Assembly (NCBI RefSeq): GCF_014644415.1
Contig: NZ_BMKQ01000001.1
Coordinates: forward strand, 1,726,861-1,790,860
From: Marmoricola endophyticus
GTDB taxonomy: Bacteria > Actinomycetota > Actinomycetes > Propionibacteriales > Nocardioidaceae
Reading direction: 5' to 3'
DNA: 64,000 bases
Part shown: positions 34,276 through 42,880 of the stretch, in pieces
Layout: the number at the start of each line of letters is the position of its first letter
How positions within the stretch are numbered: position 1 is the stretch's first letter
Notes under the pieces: generated by a model
Database searches by the model: none
Told to the model about the DNA's origin: nothing
The model's input: the letters and a program-made list of their open reading frames with translations, nothing else
Position numbers and translations under genes: made by a program

Positions 34276-35184
34276 ATGGTGGTCACCCGCCCGGGTCAGG
34301 CGACGTTCGGCGAGCCCGCGACGCGAGCGGCGGACGTCATCGCCGCCGGCGCCGTGGTCGTGCGCAAGGGACGGGTGCTGCTGGTGCACCGGCCGAAGTA
34401 CGACGACTGGTCCTTCCCCAAGGGCAAGCAGGACCCCGGCGAGCACCCGGTGACGACGGCGGTGCGCGAGGTGATCGAGGAGACCGGCGTCGAGATCCGG
34501 CTGGGCCGTCCGGTGCGGCCTCAGGCGTACCTCCAGCGCGACGGCCGGACCAAGCTGGTCCACTACTGGCTCGGGTACGTCGTCGGCGACCCCGACGTCG
34601 GCCGCTACGAGCCCAACCGCGAGATCGACCGCGTCGAGTGGGTCCCGGTGGAGCAGGCCGAGAGCCGGTTGACGTACCCGCGTGACGCCACCGTCCTGGA
34701 GGACGCCCTCTCGCAGTCCAAGCGCACCGGCGTGCTGGCGGTGCTGCGGCACACCAAGGCGCGCCCACGCAAGAGCTGGCGCGGGGAGGACCCGAAGCGA
34801 CCGCTGGCCGAGCAGGGTGTCGAGCAGGCGCGCGCCGTGGTCCCGCTGCTGTCGGCGTACGCCGTCACCCGCGTGGTCTCCTCGGACTCCGTGCGCTGCC
34901 TGCAGACCGTCGCCCCGTACGCCGCCGAGCACGTGCTGGCCGTGCACGGCACCCCCGTGCTGGCCGAGGAGCACGAGCCGGCCGAGGACGTGCCGGCGCT
35001 GGTCGAGGACCTGCTCACCTCGAAGGAGCCGACGGTGCTGTGCACCCACCGCCCGGTGCTCCCGGCGGTGCTGGACCGCCTGGGCCTCACCCTCGACGAG
35101 CCGCTCTCCCCGGGCGATCTGGTCGTCGTCCACCACCGCAAGGGCGAGGTCGTCGCGGCCGAGCTGCACCCCCGCGACGCCTGA
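34276..35184 (+). CDS. mutT1: Nudix hydrolase fused to phosphohistidine-phosphatase-like domain (MutT1)
   Basis: A 302-residue two-domain protein. The N-terminal Nudix domain has WSFPKGKQDPGEHPVTTAVREVIEETGVEI, a full Nudix box (G-x5-E-x7-REVxEETGV). The C-terminal histidine-phosphatase-like domain begins with VLRHTKA (Arg-His pair) and has SSDSVRCLQT. This is the MutT1 architecture of mycobacteria, which hydrolyses 8-oxo-dGTP and diadenosine polyphosphates. The start ATG at 34276 leaves a normal N-terminus. It lies between ppk and pstS, an arrangement recurring in actinobacteria. Confidence 0.88.
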   Translation: MVVTRPGQATFGEPATRAADVIAAGAVVVRKGRVLLVHRPKYDDWSFPKGKQDPGEHPVTTAVREVIEETGVEIRLGRPVRPQAYLQRDGRTKLVHYWLGYVVGDPDVGRYEPNREIDRVEWVPVEQAESRLTYPRDATVLEDALSQSKRTGVLAVLRHTKARPRKSWRGEDPKRPLAEQGVEQARAVVPLLSAYAVTRVVSSDSVRCLQTVAPYAAEHVLAVHGTPVLAEEHEPAEDVPALVEDLLTSKEPTVLCTHRPVLPAVLDRLGLTLDEPLSPGDLVVVHHRKGEVVAAELHPRDA

Positions 35185-35250
35185 CCTCCCCACCGCTCGA
35201 CCCGATCTGGTTGACGCGACCCACCGCTCGTCGCCGAGTCGGCTCGCACC

Positions 35251-35272
35251 GTTCACCTCCCGTTCACTGTCC
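35251..35272 (+). promoter_or_regulatory. PHO-box-like direct repeat upstream of pstS
   Basis: Two adjacent 11-base units, GTTCACCTCCC and GTTCACTGTCC, match the pattern of actinobacterial PHO boxes, which are direct 11-base repeats led by GTTCA and bound by PhoP. A TAGGTT sequence at 35300-35305 is a plausible -10 element with no good -35, as expected of an activator-dependent promoter. The box lies 82 bases before the pstS start codon. Confidence 0.72.
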
Positions 35273-35353
35273 GCGCCGGGTCGATACACCTGCACTGCCT
35301 AGGTTCTCCGCGACCGAGCCGCGCACGGCTCATATTCGACACAGGAGAACGAC

Positions 35354-36457
35354 GTGATCCGATCCCCCAAGCGCCTCGCCCTTCCGGGTATCGCTGCCCT
35401 CGCCCTGGGCCTCGTCCTGACCGGCTGCGGAGCCGGCAACGAGTCCGGTGGCAGCGGCAGCGGGAGCAGCGACCTCTCCGGCACGCTGCAGGGCTCCGGC
35501 TCGAGCGCGCAGGAGGCCGCCATGGACACCTGGCGCTCGTCCTTCCAGGGCGACAACTCCGACGTGACCGTGAACTACGACCCCGCCGGCTCCGGCGCGG
35601 GCGTGGAGAAGTTCAACGGAGGCGGCACCGACTTCGCCGGCTCCGACTCCGCGCTGAGCGAGGAGAAGGGCGAGATCGCCGGCGCCAAGAAGCGTTGCGG
35701 CGCCGACGCCATCGAGGTGCCCGACTACATCTCCCCGATCGCGCTGGTCTACAACCTCGACGGGGTCGACGACCTGCAGCTCTCGGCCAAGACCGCCGCG
35801 AACATCTTCGCCGGCAAGATCACCACCTGGAACGACCCGGCCATCAAGGCCGACAACCCCGACGCCGACCTCCCGTCGACGCGGATCGACCCGGTGCACC
35901 GCTCGGACGAGTCGGGTACGACGCAGAACTTCACCGACTACCTGTCCAAGGCCTCCGAGGGTGCCTGGACCTCCGAGCCCGACAAGGTGTGGCCGATCAA
36001 GTCCGGCGAGGGTGCGACCGGCACCTCCGGTGTGGTCGCGGCCGTGAAGAACGCCTCCGGCTCGATCGGGTACGCCGACTTCAGCCAGGCCGGTGACCTG
36101 TCGACGGCCAAGATCAAGGTCGGCGACGACTACGTCGAGCCGTCCGCCGAGGGTGCCGCCAAGGCGCTCGAGGCCTCTCCGCTGGCCGACGGCCGCCCGG
36201 AGAACGACCTCGCCGTCGAGGTGGACCGCACCACGACCGAGTCGGGCGCGTACCCGCTGTTCCTGAGCTCGTACCTCATCGCCTGCCCGACGTACGACGA
36301 CCAGGCGAAGGCCGACCTCGTCAAGGGCTTCCTCGGCTACATCGTCTCCGAGGAGGGCCAGAAGGCCGCCGCGGAGAACGCGGGCTCGGCGCCGCTGCCG
36401 TCCTCGCTGCAGGAGAAGGCCGCGGCGGCGATCGACACGATCTCCGCGAAGGGCTGA
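35354..36457 (+). CDS. pstS: Phosphate ABC transporter substrate-binding lipoprotein
   Basis: A 367-residue lipoprotein. The signal peptide (about 1-26) ends in a lipobox with the lipidated Cys in LVLTGCGAG. The mature protein has the PstS features SGSSAQEAAMDTW, GSGAGVEKFNGG, DFAGSDSAL, DEIEVPDYISPIALVYN-type strands and SDESGTTQNFTDYL, the last being the phosphate-binding loop. It captures phosphate outside the membrane for PstCAB. The GTG at 35354 follows an AGGAGAA site. PHO-box-like repeats upstream suggest induction at low phosphate. Confidence 0.94.
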   Translation: MIRSPKRLALPGIAALALGLVLTGCGAGNESGGSGSGSSDLSGTLQGSGSSAQEAAMDTWRSSFQGDNSDVTVNYDPAGSGAGVEKFNGGGTDFAGSDSALSEEKGEIAGAKKRCGADAIEVPDYISPIALVYNLDGVDDLQLSAKTAANIFAGKITTWNDPAIKADNPDADLPSTRIDPVHRSDESGTTQNFTDYLSKASEGAWTSEPDKVWPIKSGEGATGTSGVVAAVKNASGSIGYADFSQAGDLSTAKIKVGDDYVEPSAEGAAKALEASPLADGRPENDLAVEVDRTTTESGAYPLFLSSYLIACPTYDDQAKADLVKGFLGYIVSEEGQKAAAENAGSAPLPSSLQEKAAAAIDTISAKG

Positions 36458-36468
36458 GTCGGAGCCTC

Positions 36469-37413
36469 GTGTCCACCACCGAGCAGCACACCGAGTCACC
36501 CAGGTCCGGCACGCGCCGCCTGGGTGACTCGGTGTTCGCCGGCACCGCCTTCGGTGCCGCCTTCCTGATCCTCGTCGCCCTCGCCGGGGTCGCGATCTTC
36601 CTGATCGTCCAGGGCGCACCCGCCCTGGGCGCCGGGGCCGACGACCTCAACGGCAAGGGCTCGTTCGTCTCCTACGTGTGGCCCTTCGTGTTCGGCACGC
36701 TGTGGGCCGCGGTGATCGCGCTGGTGATCGCCACCCCGCTGGCCATCGGTGTCGCGCTGGCCGTCTCCCACTACGCACCGCGCCGGCTGGCCGCGCCGCT
36801 GGGCTACCTGATCGACCTCCTCGCCGCCGTGCCCAGCGTGGTGTACGGGCTGTGGGGCATCGGCTTCCTCGGTCCCCGCCTGGTGCCGGCGTACGGCTGG
36901 CTGGCCGAGCACGTGTCGTGGCTCCCGCTCTTCGCCGGACCCGCCTCCGGCACCGGTCGTACGATCCTGACCGCCGGCATCGTGCTGGCGATCATGGTGC
37001 TGCCGATCATCACCGCCATCTCCCGCGAGATCTTCGCCCAGGCCCCGCGCCTTAACCAGGAGGCCGCCCTCGCGCTCGGCGCGACGCGCTGGGAGATGAT
37101 CCGGCTCTCGGTGCTGCCGTACGGCCGCTCCGGTGTCGTCTCCGCGACGATGCTCGGGCTGGGCCGGGCGATGGGCGAGACGATGGCGGTCGCGATGGTG
37201 CTCAGCGCCAGCGGCGTCATCACCTTCAACCTGATCTCCTCGACCAACCCGTCCACGATCGCGGCCAACATCGCGCTGTCCTTCCCCGACGCGACCGGCC
37301 TGAAGGTCAACGCACTGGTCGCGACCGGCCTGGTGCTCTTCGTGATCACGTTCCTCGTCAACTTCGCCGCCCGCGGGATCGTCTCCCGCGCCGACGCCAA
37401 GGTGGGCCGATGA
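36469..37413 (+). CDS. pstC: Phosphate ABC transporter permease PstC
   Basis: A 314-residue membrane protein with six main hydrophobic segments. The inner-membrane permease loop EAALALGATRWEMIRLSVLP (the EAA motif that docks on PstB) is present, along with AAVPSVVYGLWG and GRAMGETMAVAMV. The GTG at 36469 has GGAG seven bases upstream and follows pstS after 11 bases. It forms the channel with PstA. Confidence 0.93.
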   Translation: MSTTEQHTESPRSGTRRLGDSVFAGTAFGAAFLILVALAGVAIFLIVQGAPALGAGADDLNGKGSFVSYVWPFVFGTLWAAVIALVIATPLAIGVALAVSHYAPRRLAAPLGYLIDLLAAVPSVVYGLWGIGFLGPRLVPAYGWLAEHVSWLPLFAGPASGTGRTILTAGIVLAIMVLPIITAISREIFAQAPRLNQEAALALGATRWEMIRLSVLPYGRSGVVSATMLGLGRAMGETMAVAMVLSASGVITFNLISSTNPSTIAANIALSFPDATGLKVNALVATGLVLFVITFLVNFAARGIVSRADAKVGR

Positions 37414-38492
37414 CCACGACAGCGCCGCCGCCGACCACGCCCCCGGCCACGCCGCACCTGCCGCTGCGCAGCGCGCGCCTGCCCCGCTCCGCACCGGCGC
37501 TCGTCGCCGTCGCCTCGCTGGCCGCTGCCGGCGTCCTCGCGCTGCTCCTCGGCTGGGGGATCATCGCCTGGGCGGTCGTCGCCGGGCTGCTCCACCTGGT
37601 CGCGATCACCGTGTGGTCGCGCGCCGTCGAGAACCCTCGCGCGGCGACCGACCGGTTCGTGACCAGCCTGATCTGGATGGCGCTGATCATCGCGTTCGTC
37701 CCGCTGGTCTCGCTGCTCTACATCGTGGTCGAGAACGGCGCGGGGCAGATCGACGGCCAGTTCCTCACGTACTCCATGCGCAACGTCGTCGGTGAGGGAG
37801 GCGGGATCTACCACTCCCTGGTCGGCACCCTGCTGATCACCCTCGGTGCGACCGTCATCTCAGTCCCGATCGGACTGATGACCTCGATCTACCTCGTCGA
37901 GTACGGCGCCCGCTCGAAGGTCGCCGGCTGGATCCGGTTCCTCGTGGACGTGATGACGGGCATCCCCTCGATCGTCGCCGGACTGTTCGCCTTCGCCCTC
38001 TTCGCGCTGATCTTCAACGACCCGGGCATCCACTTCGGCATCGGCGGCTCGGTCGCCCTGTCGCTGCTGATGATCCCGATCGTGGTGCGCTCGGCCGAGG
38101 AGATGCTCAAGCTGGTGCCCGGCGACCTGCGGGAGGCCTCGTACGCCCTGGGCGTGCCGAAGTGGCGCACGATCGTGAAGGTCGTGATCCCCACCGCGCT
38201 GCCGGGCATCATCACCGGGGTGACGCTCGCCGTGTCCCGCGTGATCGGCGAGACCGCGCCGCTGCTGATCATCGCCGGGTCGACCGACTCCTCGAACTTC
38301 AACCTGTTCGGCGGTCAGATGTCGACCCTGCCGGTGTTCATCTACTACAGCTACACCCAGCCCGGGCTGAACCCCGAGTTCGCCCAGGGCCGGGCCTGGG
38401 GCGCGGCTCTCGTGCTGATCGTCATCGTCATGCTGCTCAACCTCCTCGCCCGCGTGCTGGGCAAGGCCTTCGCCCCCAAGACCGGCCGATGA
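37410..38492 (+). CDS. pstA: Phosphate ABC transporter permease PstA
   Basis: A 360-residue permease, longer than most PstA proteins because of an N-terminal extension with two extra hydrophobic segments (about 25-75) rich in Pro/Thr/Ala before them. The core has [33 protein letters not shown], the EAA loop [20 protein letters not shown] and [15 protein letters not shown]. The ATG overlaps the pstC stop (ATGA). It pairs with PstC in the membrane. Confidence 0.93.
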   Translation: MTTTAPPPTTPPATPHLPLRSARLPRSAPALVAVASLAAAGVLALLLGWGIIAWAVVAGLLHLVAITVWSRAVENPRAATDRFVTSLIWMALIIAFVPLVSLLYIVVENGAGQIDGQFLTYSMRNVVGEGGGIYHSLVGTLLITLGATVISVPIGLMTSIYLVEYGARSKVAGWIRFLVDVMTGIPSIVAGLFAFALFALIFNDPGIHFGIGGSVALSLLMIPIVVRSAEEMLKLVPGDLREASYALGVPKWRTIVKVVIPTALPGIITGVTLAVSRVIGETAPLLIIAGSTDSSNFNLFGGQMSTLPVFIYYSYTQPGLNPEFAQGRAWGAALVLIVIVMLLNLLARVLGKAFAPKTGR

Positions 38493-38539
38493 GCGCCGGG
38501 ACCGACGACCGCGCGTCGTTCGAAAGGAACACCGACCTG

Positions 38540-39319
38540 ATGGCCAAGAGCATCGACGTCTCCGACCTGAACATCTTCTACGGCAGCTTCCTCGCCGTGG
38601 AGGGGGTCAACATGACGATCCCCGCCCGCTCGGTCACCGCGTTGATCGGCCCCTCGGGCTGCGGCAAGTCGACCTTCCTGCGGACCCTCAACCGGATGCA
38701 CGAGGTGATCCCGGGCGCGCGGGTGGAGGGCAAGGTGGTCGTGGACGGCAACTCGCTCTACGACCCCACGATCGACCCGGTCGAGGTGCGCCGCCAGGTG
38801 GGCATGGTCTTCCAGCGGCCGAACCCGTTCCCGACGATGTCGATCGCCGACAACGTCCTGGCGGGCCTGCGGCTGAACAACAAGAAGCTGAAGAAGTCCG
38901 AGGCCGAGGACGTCGTCGAGCGGTCGTTGAAGGGCGCGAACCTCTGGAACGAGGTCAAGGACCGGCTGGGCAAGCCCGGGATGGGCCTCTCCGGCGGCCA
39001 GCAGCAGCGGCTGTGCATCGCGCGGGCCATCGCCGTACGCCCCCAGGTGCTGCTGATGGACGAGCCGTGCTCGGCGCTCGACCCGATCTCCACCTCGGCC
39101 ATCGAGGACCTGATCCACGAGTTGCGGACCGACTACACGATCGTCATCGTCACCCACAACATGCAGCAGGCCGCCCGCGTCTCCGAGGACACCGCGTTCT
39201 TCAACCTCGCCGGCGCCGGGAAGCCGGGACGCCTGATCGAGATGAGCCCCACGAAGAAGATCTTCTCGAACCCGGACGAAGAGGCCACCGAGGCCTACAT
39301 CTCCGGCCGCTTCGGGTAG
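38540..39319 (+). CDS. pstB: Phosphate ABC transporter ATPase PstB
   Basis: A 259-residue ATPase from this start. Walker A is GPSGCGKST, the signature LSGGQQQR, Walker [12 protein letters not shown], and the switch His is in [11 protein letters not shown]. It ends YISGRFG as PstB proteins do. An in-frame ATG at 38489 overlapping the pstA stop would add 17 residues; I prefer 38540 because AAAGGA precedes it and the length matches the family. The stop codon lies inside the left inverted repeat of the DUF559 element. Confidence 0.92.
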   Translation: MAKSIDVSDLNIFYGSFLAVEGVNMTIPARSVTALIGPSGCGKSTFLRTLNRMHEVIPGARVEGKVVVDGNSLYDPTIDPVEVRRQVGMVFQRPNPFPTMSIADNVLAGLRLNNKKLKKSEAEDVVERSLKGANLWNEVKDRLGKPGMGLSGGQQQRLCIARAIAVRPQVLLMDEPCSALDPISTSAIEDLIHELRTDYTIVIVTHNMQQAARVSEDTAFFNLAGAGKPGRLIEMSPTKKIFSNPDEEATEAYISGRFG

Positions 39320-39374
39320 TCCCTGACGTTGTGGTGGTCAGAACGCCGCTTCGACCACCACAACGTCCTGCAGC
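39312..39374. repeat. Left inverted repeat of the DUF559 element, with internal hairpin
   Basis: The outer 19 bases (39312-39330, TCGGGTAGTCCCTGACGTT) are repeated exactly, inverted, at 40488-40506. An inner block CCACCACAACGTCC (39355-39368) is repeated inverted at 40450-40463. The arm is itself a hairpin: GACGTTGTGGTGGTC (39325-39339), a 13-base loop, then its exact complement (39353-39367). It includes the TAG stop of pstB. It may also serve as the pstB terminator. Confidence 0.85.
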
Positions 39375-39430
39375 GCTGACCCTGTGGACAACCACCGCGC
39401 CGCTGACGGCGCCGGCGCCATGCTTCTCGG

Positions 39431-40438
39431 GTGGAGCGCGTCGTCGGCCCCTTCAGCGAGTCGGTCGTGGCGCCGGTCCGGGTGGGCTCCCGTCACCGGG
39501 CCGGCCCGATGGCGAGTGAGGTCCGCGGGCCGAGCTGGCGTCGTTCGAGCCGTGGGTGGTACGTCCCCACCTCGGCGCCACTGACGGCCGAGCAACGCAT
39601 CGTCGAGGCGGCGGCCGTGCTGCGACCGGGTACTGCGGTGACCGGCTGGGCGGCCCTGCGCTGGATGGGTGGGCGCTGGTTCTCCGGCGCCTCGCAGGGC
39701 GGACGCGTCCTCGACGACGTCGACCTCGTCGCGATGTGCCGCGAGATCCGCACGCCCCCGGGGGCAAGGGTCAGCCAGGAGCGGCTCACGCCGGCCGACG
39801 TCGTCGGTCACGACGGCCTGCCGGTGACCGTCGCCGCGCGGTCCGCCTGCTTCCTGATGCGGTACGCCCCCTCGCTCACCGCGGCGGTGGTGGCCGCGGA
39901 GATGGCTGCGTTCTCCGATCTCGTCAGCGCCGACGAGCTCGCCGCGTACGTCCTCGACCACCCGGGCTGGACCGGGATCGAGCGTGCTCGCCGCGCCACC
40001 CGGCTGATGTCGGAGAACAGCTGGTCCCCGATGGAGAGCCGGCTGCGGATGCTGTGGCTCAAGCACGGGCTGCCCGCCGTACTGGTGAACCCACCGGTCT
40101 TCGACCTCGCCGGACGCCACGTCGCGACTCCGGACCTCCTCGAGCCCGAGTCCGGTCTCGCGGTCGAGTACGACGGCGTCGAGCACCTCGACGTCTCGCA
40201 ACGCCGGCACGACGTGGGCCGTGAGGAGCAGATGCGTGACGTCGGCCTCGAGTACGTCACCGTGCTGGGCCCAGACCTGGCCGCACCGGAACGGCTTGCC
40301 GCGCGCATGGAGCGCGCCGTGCGACGGGCCGCGAGCACGAGACGGGTGCGGTCGTGGACGACGACCCCTCCACCAGGCTGGCTCGGGGCCGACACCGTCG
40401 CCGAACGGCGTGCGTTGCGAGCGCGGCACGCCGCATAG
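39431..40438 (+). CDS. DUF559/Vsr-fold endonuclease-domain protein
   Basis: Up to 335 residues. The N-terminal part resembles the winged-helix, AbiEi-like N-termini of many actinobacterial proteins (SSRGWYVPTSAPLTAEQRIVEAAAVL, TAVTGWAALRWMG). The C-terminal 130 residues carry a nuclease-like pattern: SPMESRLRMLWLKHGLP, ATPDLLEPESGLAVEYDGVEHL, then RxxDxxREEQMRDVGLEYV. This fits the DUF559/very-short-patch-repair fold, with Asp, Glu and Asp-Gly in place. The GTG at 39431 is the first start; an in-frame ATG at 39509 is possible. It is bracketed by inverted repeats and sits between two convergent phosphate genes. Activity and target are unknown. Confidence 0.72.
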   Translation: MERVVGPFSESVVAPVRVGSRHRAGPMASEVRGPSWRRSSRGWYVPTSAPLTAEQRIVEAAAVLRPGTAVTGWAALRWMGGRWFSGASQGGRVLDDVDLVAMCREIRTPPGARVSQERLTPADVVGHDGLPVTVAARSACFLMRYAPSLTAAVVAAEMAAFSDLVSADELAAYVLDHPGWTGIERARRATRLMSENSWSPMESRLRMLWLKHGLPAVLVNPPVFDLAGRHVATPDLLEPESGLAVEYDGVEHLDVSQRRHDVGREEQMRDVGLEYVTVLGPDLAAPERLAARMERAVRRAASTRRVRSWTTTPPPGWLGADTVAERRALRARHAA

Positions 40439-40442
40439 GCCG

Positions 40443-40506
40443 AGCTGAAGGACGTTGTGGTGGCGTGTCGACCCGTTCGACCGCAAGAACGTCAGGGACT
40501 ACCCGA
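40443..40506. repeat. Right inverted repeat of the DUF559 element
   Basis: This is the mirror of the left arm: CTGAAGGACGTTGTGGTGG at the inner side and AACGTCAGGGACTACCCGA at the outer side (40488-40506). It forms a less perfect hairpin than the left arm. The complement of its outer end contains the TAG stop of the PiT gene (40499-40501). The two arms make an element of 1195 bp. Confidence 0.85.
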
Positions 40507-41506
40507 GCCGGGCGACGTAGTGCAGCAGCAGGTACGCCACCGCAGCCGCCGCGCCCGCAGCGGGGAAGGTGAGGATCCACCCGGCCACGATGGTGCGGGC
40601 CATCCCCCAGCGCACGGCGGAGAACCGCTTGGTCGCGCCCGCGCCCATGATCGCCGAGGTGATGGTGTGGGTCGTGGAGACCGGGGCGTGGGCCAGGATC
40701 GCCATGCCGTAGAGCACGGCCGCGCCCGTCGCCTCGGCCGAGAAGCCGCGTGCCGGGTCGAGCGCGATGATCTTGCGACCGAGGGTGCGCATGATCCGCC
40801 AGCCGCCGGAGTACGTCCCCAGCGAGATCGCGCTGGCGGAGATGATCACCACCCAGAGCGGCAGGTCGTCACCGGACTGCGCCCGGCCGGTGACCAGCAG
40901 CGCCAGGAAGATCACGCCCATGGTCTTCTGCGCGTCCTGCAGGCCGTGGCCCAGCGCCAGCGCGGAGGCGGAGACGGTCTGCATCAGCCGGAAGCCTCGC
41001 TGCACCTTGTGCGGGTTGCGGCGCCGGAAGATCCACATCACCGCGAGCATCACCGCGAAGGCGACCGCGAAGCCGATCAGCGGCGAGAGCACCATGGGGA
41101 TGACGACCTTGTCGACGATCGTCGCCCAGTGGACCGTTGCGCTGGCCACGAGCGCCGAGCCGACGAGCCCGCCGATGAGGGCGTGGGAGGACGACGACGG
41201 CAGCCCGAAGTACCACGTCACGAGGTTCCAGGTGATCGCCCCCAGCAGTCCGGCCAGCACGATCACCAACCCGTGGACGACGCCGACGCCCGAGGTGCTG
41301 ATCACCTCGCTCACCGTCTGTGCGACCTCCTGACCCAGCAGCGCGCCGACGAAGTTCATCACCGCGGCGAGCAGCAGAGCGATGCGCGGGGTCAGCGCCC
41401 GGGTCGAGACCGACGTGGCGATCGCGTTGGCCGCGTCGTGAAATCCGTTGGTGTAGTCGAACGCGAGGGCGACGACGACCACCGCGATGACGATGGCGAG
41501 TTCCAC
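40499..41506 (-). CDS. pit: PiT-family inorganic phosphate transporter
   Basis: A 335-residue membrane carrier with about ten hydrophobic segments. Both family repeats are seen: FDYTNGFHDAANAIATSVSTRALTP near the N-terminus and APVSTTHTITSAIMGAGATKRF in the C-terminal half, with GxxDxxN-type motifs. It imports phosphate with a proton or cation at higher phosphate levels than Pst. The GTG at 41506 is chosen because AAGGAG precedes it and it follows the PhoU-like gene after seven bases. Its stop codon lies in the right inverted repeat of the DUF559 element. Confidence 0.9.
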   Translation of the reverse strand: MELAIVIAVVVVALAFDYTNGFHDAANAIATSVSTRALTPRIALLLAAVMNFVGALLGQEVAQTVSEVISTSGVGVVHGLVIVLAGLLGAITWNLVTWYFGLPSSSSHALIGGLVGSALVASATVHWATIVDKVVIPMVLSPLIGFAVAFAVMLAVMWIFRRRNPHKVQRGFRLMQTVSASALALGHGLQDAQKTMGVIFLALLVTGRAQSGDDLPLWVVIISASAISLGTYSGGWRIMRTLGRKIIALDPARGFSAEATGAAVLYGMAILAHAPVSTTHTITSAIMGAGATKRFSAVRWGMARTIVAGWILTFPAAGAAAAVAYLLLHYVARLG

Positions 41507-41513
41507 GACCGGC

Positions 41514-42131
41514 TCAGGTCTCCTTGACGTGGATCTGCTCGACGATGTTCGCGACCTTCTCGAAGGCGTCGATCGCCTTCTCCAACGAGTCGACGACATC
41601 CTTCAGCTTGAGCACCTCGAGGGCGTCGTACTTGCCCGAGAAGAGCTTGGCCAGGATCCGGCGGTACGTCTTGTCCCCGGTGTTCTCGAGCCGGTTGACC
41701 TCGATCCAGTACTCGTCGAGATCCTTCATCGCCTGCAGCCGCGGCATCGCCTCGGCGGTCAGCTCGGCGCACCGCTGGAGCACCTCGACCTGCTGGGCGA
41801 GCTGCTTGGGCAGCCGCTCGACCTCGTAGAGGTTGACCAGGTCGACGGCCTCCTCCATGTAGTCCATGACGTCGTCGAGACCGGAGGCCAGCGAGTAGAT
41901 GTCCTCACGGTCGAACGGGGTGACGAACGTCGAGTTCACCCGCCGCACGATGTCGTGGGTGATCTCGTCGCACTCGTGCTCGGCGACACGCATCCGCTCG
42001 GCGACCGTTGCACGGTCGGCGCCGTCGGCGAGGACCTCGGCGAGGAGGTCGGCGCCGCGCACCAGGCCTCGTGCCGAGTCGGTGAAGAGCTCGTAGAACG
42101 TGCCGTCGACCGGACGGAACCGCAGGGCCAC
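41514..42131 (-). CDS. DUF47/PhoU-like phosphate transport regulator
   Basis: A 205-residue all-helical protein of the DUF47 family, a PhoU relative encoded with PiT transporters. It begins LRFRPVDGTFYELFTDSA and has HECDEITHDIVRRVNSTFVTPFDREDIYSLASGLDDVMDYMEEAV, which includes the E/D-rich metal-binding helices of the PhoU fold. The GTG at 42131 has AGGAG seven bases upstream. It probably controls or assists the adjacent PiT carrier; co-transcription is clear from spacing. Confidence 0.9.
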   Translation of the reverse strand: MALRFRPVDGTFYELFTDSARGLVRGADLLAEVLADGADRATVAERMRVAEHECDEITHDIVRRVNSTFVTPFDREDIYSLASGLDDVMDYMEEAVDLVNLYEVERLPKQLAQQVEVLQRCAELTAEAMPRLQAMKDLDEYWIEVNRLENTGDKTYRRILAKLFSGKYDALEVLKLKDVVDSLEKAIDAFEKVANIVEQIHVKET

Positions 42132-42194
42132 GGGTGCACTCCTGTTAGCAGGGTCAGGACACGCCCGCTGACGGGCCGTGGCGAGGGTACGACG

Positions 42195-42205
42195 CCCGGG
42201 TGAAC
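42195..42205 (-). promoter_or_regulatory. Possible single PHO-box unit upstream of the PiT operon
   Basis: On the minus strand GTTCACCCGGG is one well-matched 11-base PHO unit, but the adjacent unit (CGTCGTACCCT) is poor. It lies 64 bases before the DUF47 start. It could be a weak PhoP site or chance. Confidence 0.3.
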
Positions 42206-42268
42206 TGCGCCCGCGCCGGGGTGGGTCCCGCCCCGCACGCGAACCGGACGGCTCACGCTGCCGAGGCG

Positions 42269-42451
42269 TCAGGCGCTCTCGGCCCGGGGGAGCACGAAGG
42301 ATCGGTCGCCGAGCCCGAGCAGCTCGTCGATCTCCCCGTCGGAGAGGTCGCCCTCGCACTCGTTGGCCGCCACCATGAGCGCGGCGGTGAGCTGGACCTC
42401 GTCCAAGAGGTCATGGTCCTGCAGGTCCACCTGCAGCGGGTCCTCGGTCAC
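42269..42451 (-). CDS. Small acidic protein of unknown function
   Basis: A 60-residue protein. It starts with GTG at 42451 after a strong GAGGGAGG site, which argues that it is expressed. It is rich in Asp, Glu and Leu (DLQDHDLLDEVQLTAALMVAANE, LSDGEIDELLGL) and likely helical. I recognise no family; the LSDGEIDELLGL phrase recalls helix-turn-helix C-termini such as ANTAR domains, but this is weak. It may be a regulator or a fragment of one. It is encoded between the PiT operon and cspA on the same strand. Confidence 0.6.
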   Translation of the reverse strand: MTEDPLQVDLQDHDLLDEVQLTAALMVAANECEGDLSDGEIDELLGLGDRSFVLPRAESA

Positions 42452-42644
42452 CGCGCGCCTCCCTCTCGTGTGCGGTGGCGGATCGCGGGACGCGTTCCGC
42501 CGAGGACTCATGTCTAAGCCATGGGCGGGCTCGGCGTCCGGCGAACATCCGGTTATCCGCCCGTGTCTAATCCACAGGTATGTGCACTGCGGAGATGTGA
42601 AGACCCCGCCCCCGCGGCACGAAGCCACGAGGACGGGGTCGAAG

Positions 42645-42673
42645 GTCCGGACCCGGTCACCCGGGCCCGGGAC
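42645..42673 (-). terminator. Hairpin terminator after the cold-shock gene
   Basis: Three bases past the cspA stop the minus strand folds GTCCCGGGCCCGG against CCGGGTCCGGAC with a GTGA loop, one bulge and one G-U pair. The stem is GC-rich and there is no clear U-run, as is common in high-GC actinobacteria. Confidence 0.5.
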
Positions 42674-42676
42674 GCC

Positions 42677-42880
42677 TCACAGAGGGCGGACGTTCTCCGC
42701 CTGCGGGCCCTTGGGGCCCTGGGTGACGTCGAACTCGACCTTCTGGTTCTCGTCGAGGGTCTTGTAACCCTGCGTCTGGATCGCGGAGTAGTGGACGAAG
42801 ACGTCGTCGCCGCCATCCTCCTGAGCGATGAAGCCGAAGCCCTTCTCGGCGTTGAACCACTTGACGGTGCCCTGAGCCAT
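42677..42880 (-). CDS. cspA: Cold-shock protein (CspA family)
   Basis: A 67-residue single-stranded nucleic-acid-binding beta-barrel. RNP1 is KGFGFI and RNP2 VFVHY, and it begins [14 protein letters not shown]. These proteins act as RNA chaperones. The ATG follows AAGGAG. A long untranslated region before it (370 bases to the divergent gene) is in line with the post-transcriptional regulation of Csp genes. Length and residues are entirely typical. Confidence 0.95.
   Translation of the reverse strand: MAQGTVKWFNAEKGFGFIAQEDGGDDVFVHYSAIQTQGYKTLDENQKVEFDVTQGPKGPQAENVRPL

Noticed and set aside
34330-34780. Minus-strand frames opposite mutT1
   Set aside because: They are antisense shadows; the plus-strand Nudix box and histidine-phosphatase motifs leave no doubt about the coding strand.
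39312-40506. DUF559 element considered as a classical insertion sequence
   Set aside because: The encoded protein has no DDE or HUH transposase motif, and no target-site duplication outside the repeats could be identified.
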